Shown here: piece after piece, positions 26,082 through 34,666 of the stretch
Layout: the number at the start of each line of letters is the position of its first letter
Position numbering within the stretch: position 1 is the stretch's first letter
NCBI GenBank assembly: GCA_023395255.1
Contig: JAEWZN010000003.1
Location: forward strand, 372,001-436,000
Origin: Deferribacteres bacterium
GTDB lineage: Bacteria; Chrysiogenota; Deferribacteres; Deferribacterales; Geovibrionaceae
Direction: 5' to 3'
Length of the DNA: 64,000 nucleotides
Position numbers and translations under genes: made by a program
Notes under the pieces: generated by a model
Told to the model about the DNA's origin: nothing
Seen by the model: only the letters and a program-made list of their open reading frames with translations
Database searches by the model: none

Positions 26082-27058
26082 CGCAGTTTATCAGCCTTAA
26101 CCTTGTTTCCGCCGCTATAGCTTTTTTTCTGGACGATATTTTCGGCGATCCGAGGACAGGGCTCCACCCGGTTGTCCTCATGGGCAGACTTAACAGGTTT
26201 CTGGAAAAATACCTGTACGGACTGGGGTTTGCGGGCGGAATGATCTTAACTGCCGTTTCCGCTGCGTTGTGGACATCTGCCGCTGCGGTTCTGCTGCACC
26301 TTGCATACGGCGTTCATGTGTACGCGTTTGTCCTCTTAAACTCAGTCATCATATACACAGCCGTAAGCGCAAAATCCATGAAGCAGCATGCAATGAGGGT
26401 TTATGAACCGCTCACGGCGGGCGATCTCCCCTCAGCCGGGCATGAACTGTCCATGATAGTAAGCCGTGATACACAAGGGATGGATGAGGCGGCAGTTGTG
26501 AAATCCGCAGTGGAATCAGTGTCCGAAAATTATACTGACGGCGTGCTTTCACCCCTTTTATACGCTGTTTTCGGAGGCGGTGCGGGGGCTGTTTTCTTCA
26601 AGGCTGTCAGTACGCTGGACTCCATGATCGGCTATAAAAACGAAAGATATATAAATTTCGGCAGGTTCGCCGCCCGTCTTGATGATGTGCTTAATTTCAT
26701 TCCGGCGAGGCTTTCCGTGTTGATAATCGCTTTTTCAGCCCCTTTCTGCGGCATGAGTATGAAAAACACTCTGAAAACTGCCCTGAAATACAGGCTAGCC
26801 CATGACAGCCCCAATTCCGCACACTCCATGTCTGCCTTTGCCGGAGCGCTGAATCTTCGTCTCGGCGGTTCTGTTTCATATTTCGGCAGGGTTAAGGACA
26901 AGCCTTTCATAGGGGACGGAATAGGGGAGCCTGCGCCGGAGAAGATAAAAGAGGCGGTAAAGCTGTTTGAAACTGCGGCGGTGTTTGCCGTTGCCCTGTG
27001 TGTTGCCGTTTACTTCGTGCTGAGGTATTACGGCGGGTGTCCTCTGGCATGCGCATAG
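26078..27058 (+). CDS. cbiB: Adenosylcobinamide-phosphate synthase
   Basis: 326-residue membrane enzyme attaching the aminopropanol linker to adenosylcobyric acid. Family motifs: LDDIFGDPRTGLHPVVLMGRL at the N-terminus, ESVSENYTDGVLSPLLYAVFGG in the middle, YKNERYINFGRFAARLDDVLNFIPARLS and PNSAHSMSAFAGALNLRLGG later. Overlaps the upstream gene by four bases and the downstream cbiR by ten. Confidence 0.94.
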   Translation: MTQFISLNLVSAAIAFFLDDIFGDPRTGLHPVVLMGRLNRFLEKYLYGLGFAGGMILTAVSAALWTSAAAVLLHLAYGVHVYAFVLLNSVIIYTAVSAKSMKQHAMRVYEPLTAGDLPSAGHELSMIVSRDTQGMDEAAVVKSAVESVSENYTDGVLSPLLYAVFGGGAGAVFFKAVSTLDSMIGYKNERYINFGRFAARLDDVLNFIPARLSVLIIAFSAPFCGMSMKNTLKTALKYRLAHDSPNSAHSMSAFAGALNLRLGGSVSYFGRVKDKPFIGDGIGEPAPEKIKEAVKLFETAAVFAVALCVAVYFVLRYYGGCPLACA

Positions 27059-27717
27059 CGGCTCCGTCATTTATAAAAAAAGCTGACAGGATTACAAATG
27101 TCCGCTTCCTGCAAGGGCTTGTGGATGAGGTGGAGCTTTTGTATATGTCAAGCATGTACATGGGTGACGAACCCGATCCGGCGGAGGTGGCGGAACTTGC
27201 GGCGACCGGGATGCGGTTTAATGTGCATATGCCTTATGACATTGATCTTTCCGCAAAGGGAAACTGGGCTGTGATAGAACGGTTTGCTGAGCTTCTCAAA
27301 CCGCTGAACGCATACACGCACACGATCCATATTCAGCATCAGGAGAGTTTTTTCAGGAACCTCACAGAGTTTGCAAGGAAATCAGCCGTACCCCTGTCTG
27401 TTGAAAACGGAGAGGATGATGCGCACCTTTTCAGCAAACTGGCGGGAGCAGATGCGGCAATATGCGCCGATTTTGGGCATGTTATCCATTACGGCGGAAA
27501 AGTTGAGGATATAATCAGGCGCTGGAGCATCGAGATAGGCCTCATTCACCTGCATGGCTCCGACGGAATGCGTGACCATCAGAGCCTGAAATACATAGAC
27601 AAAAACACGCTCCGCCTGATTAAACACTTTGCGGAGCTTCAGAACATCACAGTCTGCGTTGAAGTTTTTGAGGAAGATGCCTTCCTTGAATCCCTTGATA
27701 TTCTCCTAGGCCTTTAA
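27049..27717 (+). CDS. cbiR: Cobamide-remodelling phosphodiesterase CbiR-like TIM-barrel protein
   Basis: 222-residue sugar-phosphate isomerase/endonuclease IV-like barrel. Likely metal ligands in VHMPYDI, IHIQHQE, VENGEDD, ADFGHVIHYGG, IHLHGSDG and VEVFEED. CbiR, characterised from Akkermansia, removes the lower nucleotide loop from imported cobamides so that cobU/cobT/cobS can rebuild it with a preferred base. Assignment rests on fold, residue pattern and neighbours. Start ATG 27049 lies inside cbiB; the 3' end overlaps the convergent cbiL by 12 bases. Confidence 0.75.
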   Translation: MRIAAPSFIKKADRITNVRFLQGLVDEVELLYMSSMYMGDEPDPAEVAELAATGMRFNVHMPYDIDLSAKGNWAVIERFAELLKPLNAYTHTIHIQHQESFFRNLTEFARKSAVPLSVENGEDDAHLFSKLAGADAAICADFGHVIHYGGKVEDIIRRWSIEIGLIHLHGSDGMRDHQSLKYIDKNTLRLIKHFAELQNITVCVEVFEEDAFLESLDILLGL

Positions 27718-28389
27718 AATTGCTGTGGAGAGATACCCCGCTGATTCTCCGGGAACTTCCGTGAGCAGGTTGAAGATCTGTTCATCCTCCATTGTCACAC
27801 GCTGAAAAAGGTACGCCTCACTGAGGCTGTTTTTCCGCACAAATTCCGTAAGCACACCGAGCCTTTTATGTACCTTCATCAGCACAACAGAAGTGAAGCG
27901 GCGTGTCAGCTCAAGGAGTTCCTCATCGGTATCCGGCATTTCCGCCACGCAGAATGAGCCGTCCTTCTCGCACAGGGGCAGATTCATCCTGTTTGCCGAT
28001 GCTGAGAAAGCGGAGATTCCCGCTATCATTTTCGTTTCTATATTTTTAGCCTTAAGCTTATCCCGCAGATAATTGAATGTGCTGTAAACAGGCGTATCGC
28101 CGATTGTGACGTAGCTGATTGTTTTTCCTTCCGCCGCGAGCTTTTCCATCTCGGCGGCAAGGGCGGTGTATCTGGTATCCAGATCAGCCTTATCTCCCGT
28201 CATGGGGAAGTAATACCAGAGTATTTTTTCTTCCGGCACATAGTTTTTCACTATGTCGCCCGCTATGCTCCGCCCTGTTTTATCGGACTGGGGAACTATG
28301 ACCACATCTGATTTTTCCAGAGTTTTAACCGCCTTTACCGTAACAAGTTCAGGATCGCCCGGTCCGAGACCGATTCCGTAAATAAGCAT
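27706..28389 (-). CDS. cbiL: Cobalt-precorrin-2/precorrin-2 C20-methyltransferase
   Basis: 227-residue SAM-dependent tetrapyrrole methylase. Begins LIYGIGLGPGDPELVTVKAVKTL; ITIGDTPVYST-type loop (VTIGDTPVYST) and GISAFSASANRMNLPL are the CbiL/CobI signatures. Methylates C20 early in corrin formation. ATG 28389 with AGGTG upstream is preferred over a GTG at 28398. It is an isolated gene, apart from the other methylases at 35336-38199. Confidence 0.92.
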   Translation of the reverse strand: MLIYGIGLGPGDPELVTVKAVKTLEKSDVVIVPQSDKTGRSIAGDIVKNYVPEEKILWYYFPMTGDKADLDTRYTALAAEMEKLAAEGKTISYVTIGDTPVYSTFNYLRDKLKAKNIETKMIAGISAFSASANRMNLPLCEKDGSFCVAEMPDTDEELLELTRRFTSVVLMKVHKRLGVLTEFVRKNSLSEAYLFQRVTMEDEQIFNLLTEVPGESAGYLSTAILKA

Positions 28390-28471
28390 TATAAGCACCT
28401 CAATAATCCCAAGCTTATAAAAAAGAGCGGCGGTTTGTCCATAAATTTATCGGGGAAAAGGCATTTTAAAG

Positions 28472-28502
28472 AGCCCGCACCGCAGTCATCGCGGCACGGG
28501 CT
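28472..28502 (-). terminator. Terminator of the second PepSY iron module
   Basis: AGCCCGTGCCGC / GCGGTGCGGGCT stem on the minus strand with a 7-nt loop (two non-Watson-Crick positions), followed by CTTTAAAATG. Same position relative to its DUF3325 gene as the hairpin at 17397. Confidence 0.65.
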
Positions 28503-28517
28503 TAAGAATGACAGAAT

Positions 28518-28862
28518 CTACAGGAAAACCTGTATCAGAAACATAAGCACGGCAAAGGGAACTGCCCCTGCGGCGCTTATGGAAACTTTTCGGGGAATAT
28601 AGGCCAGCATGAGCACAAGCACACTGCCGGAAACACTCATGCAGCCGAACCAGGCTGTGAGCCCGATGGATATTTTATTCTGCTGAACGCATGGCACGGC
28701 GGAAACAATAAGCAGAACCCACCCGGCGATCATAATGGCCTGTTTCAGCTTAGGGCTGAACTCTCTGTCAGTTATCTGCGCACGGTGCTTGTCCGCGGCA
28801 AGGGCTATCAGGCTGAACCCTGTGAAAGTGAGAGCAATGGTGATAAGACCTGCAAACATCAT
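28518..28862 (-). CDS. DUF3325 family small membrane protein (second copy)
   Basis: 114 residues, three hydrophobic segments, with GLTAWFGCMSVSGSVLVLMLAYIPR closely matching the 17502-17786 protein, and a longer C-terminal hydrophobic tail. AAGGAGG lies 5 bases before the ATG. Last gene of the receptor-less iron module. Confidence 0.8.
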   Translation of the reverse strand: MMFAGLITIALTFTGFSLIALAADKHRAQITDREFSPKLKQAIMIAGWVLLIVSAVPCVQQNKISIGLTAWFGCMSVSGSVLVLMLAYIPRKVSISAAGAVPFAVLMFLIQVFL

Positions 28863-30403
28863 TTCGCCTCCTTTCTGGAAACTATTACTGCGGTGACGGC
28901 AAACAGAACTCCGGCAGCAAGTGCGGTGAGATCAAACCCCGCCACGACCATGTTTCCAGCAGAGAACGCCTTAAAGAGGTTAATGGACGAAGTGAGGGCA
29001 TTCACTGCGGGAATGAGTGCGTACAGCCCGGCGCAGAGCCATAGCTGATCAGCCCATGCTTTTTTTCTGTCCCGTATTGCGGGGTGGATGAAGGTCAGCG
29101 CCCACACGCTGAAAAATGCCCAGAGTTCAAGAGTCATACGGTTTTCAGCGGCAGCGGGCACAAACCTGTTCGCCCAGAAGTAGGCGGCTGTGGCGGCGGC
29201 AAGACCTGTGATCCCCCCTATGTTCAGCACCTCAACCAGCTTGCGCCCGAAGGGTTTGTCGGCGGCTTTTGCCTTCTTCTGTGTCCAGATTATGAGCCCC
29301 GTGGCGGTCATCACCGTTCCCATCACCCCTGAAATGAAAAACAGCCAGCGCATGAAGGTGTCCGCAAAACGCGCCACATGAAGGGTGCTGAAAGCATTGA
29401 AAATGGAATAAGCCGCTGACACAGGCTCACTTGTCATCTCTCCGTAGAACCTGCCGTTGCGCAGGTTGTAGCTTACTACTGCTTCCGCGCTGCGGCTTCT
29501 GTCTGTGTAGGTGATTTTGTCACTTCTGGAAGGCACAAGCTGAGCCGTCATATTACGTCTGCCCGGATTGCTGATATATATCCTGCCGATTTTTTCGCCG
29601 AGCCTCTCCTCTGCGTCTTTCAGAAGAGGAACAAGGGAAACGGGCGGATACGCTTGATAATCGGAAGGGACAACCTCAACAGGCTGAGACATCATTTTTG
29701 CGCGCATCTCCTTATATTCCCTCAGAAATTCCTCTGTGTTCCACGGCAGAAGTATCATCATCAGAAGAAGCAGACCGGAATAGGTGATCATTATATGGTA
29801 AGGCAGGGCAAGAACCGCTGTGAATATGTGAGCATCGATCCATGAACGCACACCCTTGTTTCCGCGGAAAACGAAGAAATCCTTGAATATCCTCTTATGG
29901 AGTATGATTCCGGTGATTATGGCTATGAACATTGCCATTGTGGCTATGCCGATTATCCAGCGGCCGAGGGTTTTGTCCATGCCGTAAAGCTCTATGTGAA
30001 AACGGTAGAGAAATTCGCCGCCATGGGTTTTGCGGGCGTTTGTGTTTTCCCCTGTGGAAGCATCAAGAAAGTTCTGTGTTATTTCTGGACGTATGCCGTA
30101 TTTCGGGTCAATCCTGAGCACACGCCAGGATGCCTCTATGGTTTTTGTGCGCTCATCCGGCAGGGCGATCAGCCATCCTGCGGCTTCATCCGGTGCGTTG
30201 CTTTTCAGGTAGTCCACTGCCTTGTCCACGGCAGCAGGATCAAATTTTACCGAACTGTGGGTCTCCGGCTGCATCCAGTGGGTTATCTCATGACGGAAAT
30301 ATGACAGGGTTCCTGTGAAAAATATCACAAATATCAGCCAGCCGAGTATAAGCCCGCTCCATGTGTGCAGCCAGCTCATTGACTGGCGGAATTTTTCCTT
30401 CAT
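28859..30403 (-). CDS. PepSY-associated membrane protein, iron-uptake type (second copy)
   Basis: 514-residue paralogue of the 17786-19471 protein with the same first helix (WLHTWSGLILGWLIFVIFFTGTLSYF), DAHIFTAVLALPYHIMITYSG and FSTLHVARFADTFMRWLFFISG histidine segments. It lacks the charged periplasmic insert of the first copy. Start ATG 30403 overlaps the upstream DUF3649 stop. Proposed role: periplasmic ferric-siderophore reduction or processing. Confidence 0.87.
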   Translation of the reverse strand: MKEKFRQSMSWLHTWSGLILGWLIFVIFFTGTLSYFRHEITHWMQPETHSSVKFDPAAVDKAVDYLKSNAPDEAAGWLIALPDERTKTIEASWRVLRIDPKYGIRPEITQNFLDASTGENTNARKTHGGEFLYRFHIELYGMDKTLGRWIIGIATMAMFIAIITGIILHKRIFKDFFVFRGNKGVRSWIDAHIFTAVLALPYHIMITYSGLLLLMMILLPWNTEEFLREYKEMRAKMMSQPVEVVPSDYQAYPPVSLVPLLKDAEERLGEKIGRIYISNPGRRNMTAQLVPSRSDKITYTDRSRSAEAVVSYNLRNGRFYGEMTSEPVSAAYSIFNAFSTLHVARFADTFMRWLFFISGVMGTVMTATGLIIWTQKKAKAADKPFGRKLVEVLNIGGITGLAAATAAYFWANRFVPAAAENRMTLELWAFFSVWALTFIHPAIRDRKKAWADQLWLCAGLYALIPAVNALTSSINLFKAFSAGNMVVAGFDLTALAAGVLFAVTAVIVSRKEAK

Positions 30404-30690
30404 GCTGCACCCCGCAGGAGGAGGATAAGCCCGCAGACAACGGAAGGAATCCCCACGCCGAGCCATGCGAAAAGAGGCTTTTTAACAGCGAAAACCCATA
30501 TAAAAACGCAGGTGTAAATGAGAAAGAAAATCATATTAGCGGTCAGAGCCGCAGTCTTAGGATCATAAGGCAGAAGCCCCGTTAAAAGAAGGGTAAAGGC
30601 GGCGCAGCCCCAGTATCCTCCGAGCACAGCCAGCACAGTGCGGGATGCCACATCCAGCCTGTAGACCGTTTTTGCGGAATAATTAAACAT
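30400..30690 (-). CDS. DUF3649 family small membrane protein (second copy)
   Basis: 96 residues, the same length as the 19468-19758 protein and similar throughout (YRLDVASRTVLAVLGGYWG). First gene of the second DUF3649-PepSY-DUF3325 set. No TonB-dependent receptor adjoins this copy. Confidence 0.8.
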   Translation of the reverse strand: MFNYSAKTVYRLDVASRTVLAVLGGYWGCAAFTLLLTGLLPYDPKTAALTANMIFFLIYTCVFIWVFAVKKPLFAWLGVGIPSVVCGLILLLRGAA

Positions 30691-30741
30691 TTATTTCCCC
30701 CGATTCAAACAGTATTTAGCAGGTATTAAAAACCTGTGGGG

Positions 30742-30780
30742 TATATTAACGGAATATTAGAGAAGATCAATAAAATTTTA
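30742..30780 (-). promoter_or_regulatory. Candidate iron-type promoter of the second PepSY module
   Basis: Minus strand TTGATC (30770-30765), 17 nt, AATATA (30747-30742). The plus-strand motif TTAG (30757-30760), 6 nt, TCAATAAAATTTTA (30767-30780) matches 22627-22650. Confidence 0.5.
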
Positions 30781-30859
30781 AATGACTAAATAAGTGCGTT
30801 CCATATCATGCTTGCTGTTTGAGTGAGTATTCGTTAAGTTCGTATAAAAGAGGGGAAAA

Positions 30860-32287
30860 ATGGCAAAATCCATCATGTTTCAGGGAACAGGTTCAGGTGT
30901 GGGTAAAAGTCTTCTTACTGCGGGTTTCTGCCGTCTGCTGAAAAATATGGGTCTGCGCGCAGCTCCGTTCAAATCCCAGAATATGGCGCTCAACGCCGGA
31001 GTAACGGCGGACGGCCTTGAAATGGGCAGGGCGCAGATTCTGCAGGCGGAGGCAGCGGGAGTGATCCCCGATGTACGCATGAACCCCATTCTTCTCAAAC
31101 CGCAGGGTGAGGCTAAATCCCAGCTTGTGCGTATGGGAACGGTTGCGGGCGTTTATTCCGCAAGGGACTACTATACGCTCTCGGCCGAAAATTTCTCCAT
31201 AGCATCTGGTGCTTACGACTCTCTCGCATCTGAATATGACATCATAGTGATTGAGGGGGCAGGCAGCCCTGCTGAAATTAATCTCCATAAGACAGATATA
31301 GTCAACATGCGCATGGCGGAATACGCCGGGGCAGGCGTGCAGATAGTAGGCGATATAGACCGCGGCGGCGTTTTCGCATGGATGAAGGGCACTTATGACC
31401 TTCTGCCCGCTGATTCGGCAAAGCTGGTTAAAGGTTTTATAATAAATAAGTTCCGCGGAGATAAAACCCTGCTGGAACCCGGAATAAAAATGTTTGAGGA
31501 GCTTGTTCCCGTTCCGGTGACCGGGGTTATGCCCTATATGCGCCTTTCCCTTGAGGAGGAGGATTCGCAGGACATTCAGTCAGACACGGAAAAGGGCGCT
31601 GTGAGGATTGGCATCATCCGTCTGCCGTACATCAGCAACTTCTCCGACTTTGCCGCGCTGAAAGCAATGAGGAGCGTTCAGGTAATTTATGCCGTGAAGC
31701 CCCATGAGCTGAACGACTGCGATGTGGTAATAATTCCCGGCAGCAAGCACACTGTTTATGACATGAACTTCCTTCGGGAAACCGGATTTGACGATGCCGT
31801 GAGAAAGGCGGCAGTGTATAAGCCCGTCATCGGCATATGCGGCGGGTTTCAGATTCTGGGGAAATATATTTCAGACCCTGACGGAACAGAAGGGGAAAAG
31901 GGCGGAACGGAAGGTCTGGGGCTTATTGATGTATCTACAGTGATTACAAAACAGAAAGAGCTTATACATAAACAGTATAAAGGACAAAACGCATGGGAAG
32001 GACTGACCCTCACCGGATATGAAATGCACATGGGCAGAACGGAAACAGGCGCCGGAACCTCGGTTCTTGCCGAAAACGGTGTCTGCACCGCGAAGGGAAG
32101 GGTGTTCGGAACATATCTCCACGGTTTTTTTGAGCACAGCGGAAATATTAAGGCGCTGAACAGCCTCCTCGGCACTGTGTTTGAAGAAGCCGACTATATT
32201 AATGAGAAAGAGCGCCAGCTTGACCTGCTTGCGGAAACCATAAAGCAAAACTGTGATACAGACCTGATATTGAAGGAGATTTTATGA
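30860..32287 (+). CDS. cbiP: Cobyric acid synthase
   Basis: 475 residues. N-terminal BioD-like ATPase domain (GTGSGVGKSLL P-loop; APFKSQNMALNA) and C-terminal class I glutamine amidotransferase with nucleophile Cys in GICGGFQILG and His in YEMHMGRT/YLHGFFEH. Amidates carboxylates b, d, e and g of adenosylcobyrinic diamide. First gene of the plus-strand run cbiP, precorrin-2 dehydrogenase, cbiA, cbiC. AGGGG upstream of the ATG. Confidence 0.95.
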   Translation: MAKSIMFQGTGSGVGKSLLTAGFCRLLKNMGLRAAPFKSQNMALNAGVTADGLEMGRAQILQAEAAGVIPDVRMNPILLKPQGEAKSQLVRMGTVAGVYSARDYYTLSAENFSIASGAYDSLASEYDIIVIEGAGSPAEINLHKTDIVNMRMAEYAGAGVQIVGDIDRGGVFAWMKGTYDLLPADSAKLVKGFIINKFRGDKTLLEPGIKMFEELVPVPVTGVMPYMRLSLEEEDSQDIQSDTEKGAVRIGIIRLPYISNFSDFAALKAMRSVQVIYAVKPHELNDCDVVIIPGSKHTVYDMNFLRETGFDDAVRKAAVYKPVIGICGGFQILGKYISDPDGTEGEKGGTEGLGLIDVSTVITKQKELIHKQYKGQNAWEGLTLTGYEMHMGRTETGAGTSVLAENGVCTAKGRVFGTYLHGFFEHSGNIKALNSLLGTVFEEADYINEKERQLDLLAETIKQNCDTDLILKEIL

Positions 32288-32739
32288 AGCTTTCATATTA
32301 CCCTTTTTTAGTGAATATAAGGGGCAAGAGGCTTGTTTTCATAGGCGGAGGCAAGGTCGCCGAGAGGAAGATCTCCTCCCTCAGCCGCATGGAGCCTGAG
32401 ATAAGGGTGATAGCACCGTCAGTAACAGACGGCATAAGGGATAACATCAGGGTTGAGAAGGTCTTAAAGCCTGCATCCGCAGAGGATATACGCGGTGCGG
32501 ACTTTCTTTTTATCTGCACGGATGACAGAGAACTGAACCGTGAGTTTGCCATTGAAGCAAAGATAAAGAATATACCCGTTAATGTGGCGGATGATCCGGA
32601 TATGAGCGATTTTCACCTTCCGGCGGTATATGTGGAGGAGGACACAGGAACGGTTGTTTCGGTATCCACACAGGGGCAGGAGCCTTCGTTCTCCAAAAAA
32701 CTGCGGGACAGGATTGCGGCGTTTCTGGAAAAAGGGTGA
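32284..32739 (+). CDS. Precorrin-2 dehydrogenase (siroheme synthase N-terminal domain type)
   Basis: 151-residue NAD-dependent enzyme of the CysG-N/Met8 family, converting precorrin-2 to sirohydrochlorin. Rossmann motif FIGGGKVAERKISSL (residues about 16-30), then ADFLFICTDDRELNREF and the NVADDPDMSDFHLPAV motif with the catalytic Asp. Shorter than full Met8, so metal chelation may be left to CbiK. Overlaps cbiP by four bases. Confidence 0.88.
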   Translation: MKLSYYPFLVNIRGKRLVFIGGGKVAERKISSLSRMEPEIRVIAPSVTDGIRDNIRVEKVLKPASAEDIRGADFLFICTDDRELNREFAIEAKIKNIPVNVADDPDMSDFHLPAVYVEEDTGTVVSVSTQGQEPSFSKKLRDRIAAFLEKG

Positions 32740-32743
32740 ACGG

Positions 32744-34045
32744 ATGAACGGCTTTGTCATAGGCGCGGAAAAAAGCGGCTCAGGGAAAACCACCCTGACC
32801 ACGGGAATAATCAGGGCTTTTGCGAACTCCGGCAGGAAAACCGCCGCGTTTAAGTGCGGGCCTGATTACATCGACACCCGCCACCTGACAAAAAGCGCCG
32901 GACATCCGGCCGAGAACCTTGATACTGTCATGCTTGATAAAGCGGCGGTGAGGCAGGTTTTCGCAGAGGGCTGCGCCGGGCGTGATATTGCAGTGGCAGA
33001 AGGGGTGATGGGCTTTTTTGACGGTGTTGACCATACAGATTTCAAAGGCAGTACATATGATATTGCCTCAGTTCTCGGTCTGCCCGCCGTGATTGTGCTT
33101 AACGCCGCCTCCTGCTCATACACCCCGGCCGCTTTCCTGAAAGGTATTCAGACTCTGAGCAGAGATGCGGAGACAGCAGGGGTTATAATAAACAACACAG
33201 CCTCCTTGAACCATGAGCGGCTGATAACCGATGCCGTTAAGTACCATACAGGTCTGCCTGTTTTCGGCAGTGTGCCGAGGCAGACTGAACCCCTTGTGCA
33301 ATCCCGCCATCTGGGCATTGCCACCGCTCTGGAAACCGAAGAGGCTTACTACGAAAAATGCACGGAACTGGCACAAAGCTATATTGATATAAACGCCCTT
33401 GCCGCCCTGAAAGTGAACAAACCGCTGACAAAAGCCCGCAGCGGATACCCTGAACCGGATAAGCTGTGCGCAGTTGCCTTTGACAAGGCTTTCAGCTTTT
33501 ATTACGAGGCAAACTTCCGCGAACTCAGAAAAAGAGGGTATGAGCTCTGCTTCTTCTCCCCCATGAAAGGAGAGACAGTGGACAATGCCGATCTGGTTTA
33601 CATAGGCGGCGGTTACCCTGAGCTTTACGTAAGGGAGCTTGAGGGGCACGGAGCCATGCTTGACTGGCTGCGGGAGTATTCTCTCAGCGGCGGGCGGATG
33701 ATTGCTGAATGCGGGGGCATGATGCTCCTGACGGAAGGCATTAATATTGAAGATGAGTTTCACCGCATGGCAGGTGTGTTTGATGCCGAATGCCGCATGA
33801 CGGACAGACGGCAGGCTCTGGGTTATGTGCGTGTTGCTGACAGTGCGCAGCTTAACGGGCTTGTGGGGCATGAGTTCCACTATTCCGTGCTTGAAAACGT
33901 GCGGGAAAAATACATTTTTCAGCTTGAAAAAGTCACTTCAAAGACTCGATCTGAGGACGGCTTCCTGAAAAATAACACACTGGCGGGCTATGCACATTTT
34001 CATTTCGCCTCAAACCCGCCTCTGCTGGATTTCATACTGAAATAA
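32744..34045 (+). CDS. cbiA: Cobyrinate a,c-diamide synthase
   Basis: 433 residues: N-terminal ATPase (EKSGSGKTTLTTGIIRAF; KCGPDYIDTRHL; EGVMGFFDGVD) and C-terminal glutaminase domain with Cys in AECGGMMLLTEGI and GHEFHYS. ATG 32744 chosen because the protein then begins directly before the P-loop; the frame is open further upstream inside the preceding gene. Confidence 0.94.
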   Translation: MNGFVIGAEKSGSGKTTLTTGIIRAFANSGRKTAAFKCGPDYIDTRHLTKSAGHPAENLDTVMLDKAAVRQVFAEGCAGRDIAVAEGVMGFFDGVDHTDFKGSTYDIASVLGLPAVIVLNAASCSYTPAAFLKGIQTLSRDAETAGVIINNTASLNHERLITDAVKYHTGLPVFGSVPRQTEPLVQSRHLGIATALETEEAYYEKCTELAQSYIDINALAALKVNKPLTKARSGYPEPDKLCAVAFDKAFSFYYEANFRELRKRGYELCFFSPMKGETVDNADLVYIGGGYPELYVRELEGHGAMLDWLREYSLSGGRMIAECGGMMLLTEGINIEDEFHRMAGVFDAECRMTDRRQALGYVRVADSAQLNGLVGHEFHYSVLENVREKYIFQLEKVTSKTRSEDGFLKNNTLAGYAHFHFASNPPLLDFILK

Positions 34046-34054
34046 GGAGTTTTT

Positions 34055-34666
34055 ATGGATAAAGGTTTAAGTATAGAGAAGGAAAGCTTTGAGATAATAG
34101 ATTCGCTGATTGATCTCTCCCGTTTCAGCGAGGCGGAGAAGCTCATAGTCCGCAAGCTTGTTCATACCACAGGCGACCCGGAATTTGCTGAACTGACCCG
34201 CATTCACCGTCTGGAGGCAGGGATTGAGGCTCTCAGGAACGGAGCGCCGATAATAACAGACGTAACCATGGTCACAGCCGGAATAACCAAGAGGTATCTG
34301 GGTGAAAGCGGCAATGAGGTTCTATGCTTCATCAGCGAGCCGGAAGTGATCGCAAAATCAAAGGAACTTAACCTCACCAGAGCGGAAACGGCGGTGGTTT
34401 ACGCCGCGGAGAAATATCCCGAAGCGGTTTACGCCATAGGCAATGCGCCCACTGCGCTTTTGAAGCTCATCGAACTGACTGAGGCGGGCAGAATGAACCC
34501 TGCGTTTGTGGCGGGGCTGCCTGTGGGGTTTGTGAAGGCTGCTGAGTCAAAGGAGCTTCTCATGCAGACTGACATCCCCCATGTTTCAAACAAAGGGGCA
34601 AAGGGCGGAAGCCCGTGCGCCGCGACAGTGATTAACGGTCTGCTTCTTCTTCGGGCGGGTTTATAA
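34055..34666 (+). CDS. cbiC: Cobalt-precorrin-8 methylmutase
   Basis: 203 residues. Catalytic His in KLVHTTGDPEFAELTRI and the ITDVTMVTAGI and NAPTALLKLIEL segments define the CobH/CbiC family, which shifts a methyl from C11 to C12 to give cobyrinic acid. Last of the plus-strand run; the final 35 bases overlap the convergent cbiJ. Confidence 0.94.
   Translation: MDKGLSIEKESFEIIDSLIDLSRFSEAEKLIVRKLVHTTGDPEFAELTRIHRLEAGIEALRNGAPIITDVTMVTAGITKRYLGESGNEVLCFISEPEVIAKSKELNLTRAETAVVYAAEKYPEAVYAIGNAPTALLKLIELTEAGRMNPAFVAGLPVGFVKAAESKELLMQTDIPHVSNKGAKGGSPCAATVINGLLLLRAGL

Noticed and set aside
30819..30848. TTGAGT/TATAAA promoter directly before cbiP
   Set aside because: Transcription would begin at the ribosome-binding site of the ATG at 30860, so it is unlikely as the working promoter.
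33116..33880. Open frame of 254 codons on the minus strand
   Set aside because: Antisense to cbiA, whose motifs are clear; no recognisable domain.
34632..34666. Convergent 35-base overlap of cbiC and cbiJ as a frameshift or assembly error
   Set aside because: Both proteins have normal lengths and complete C-termini, so the overlap seems real and ordinary.
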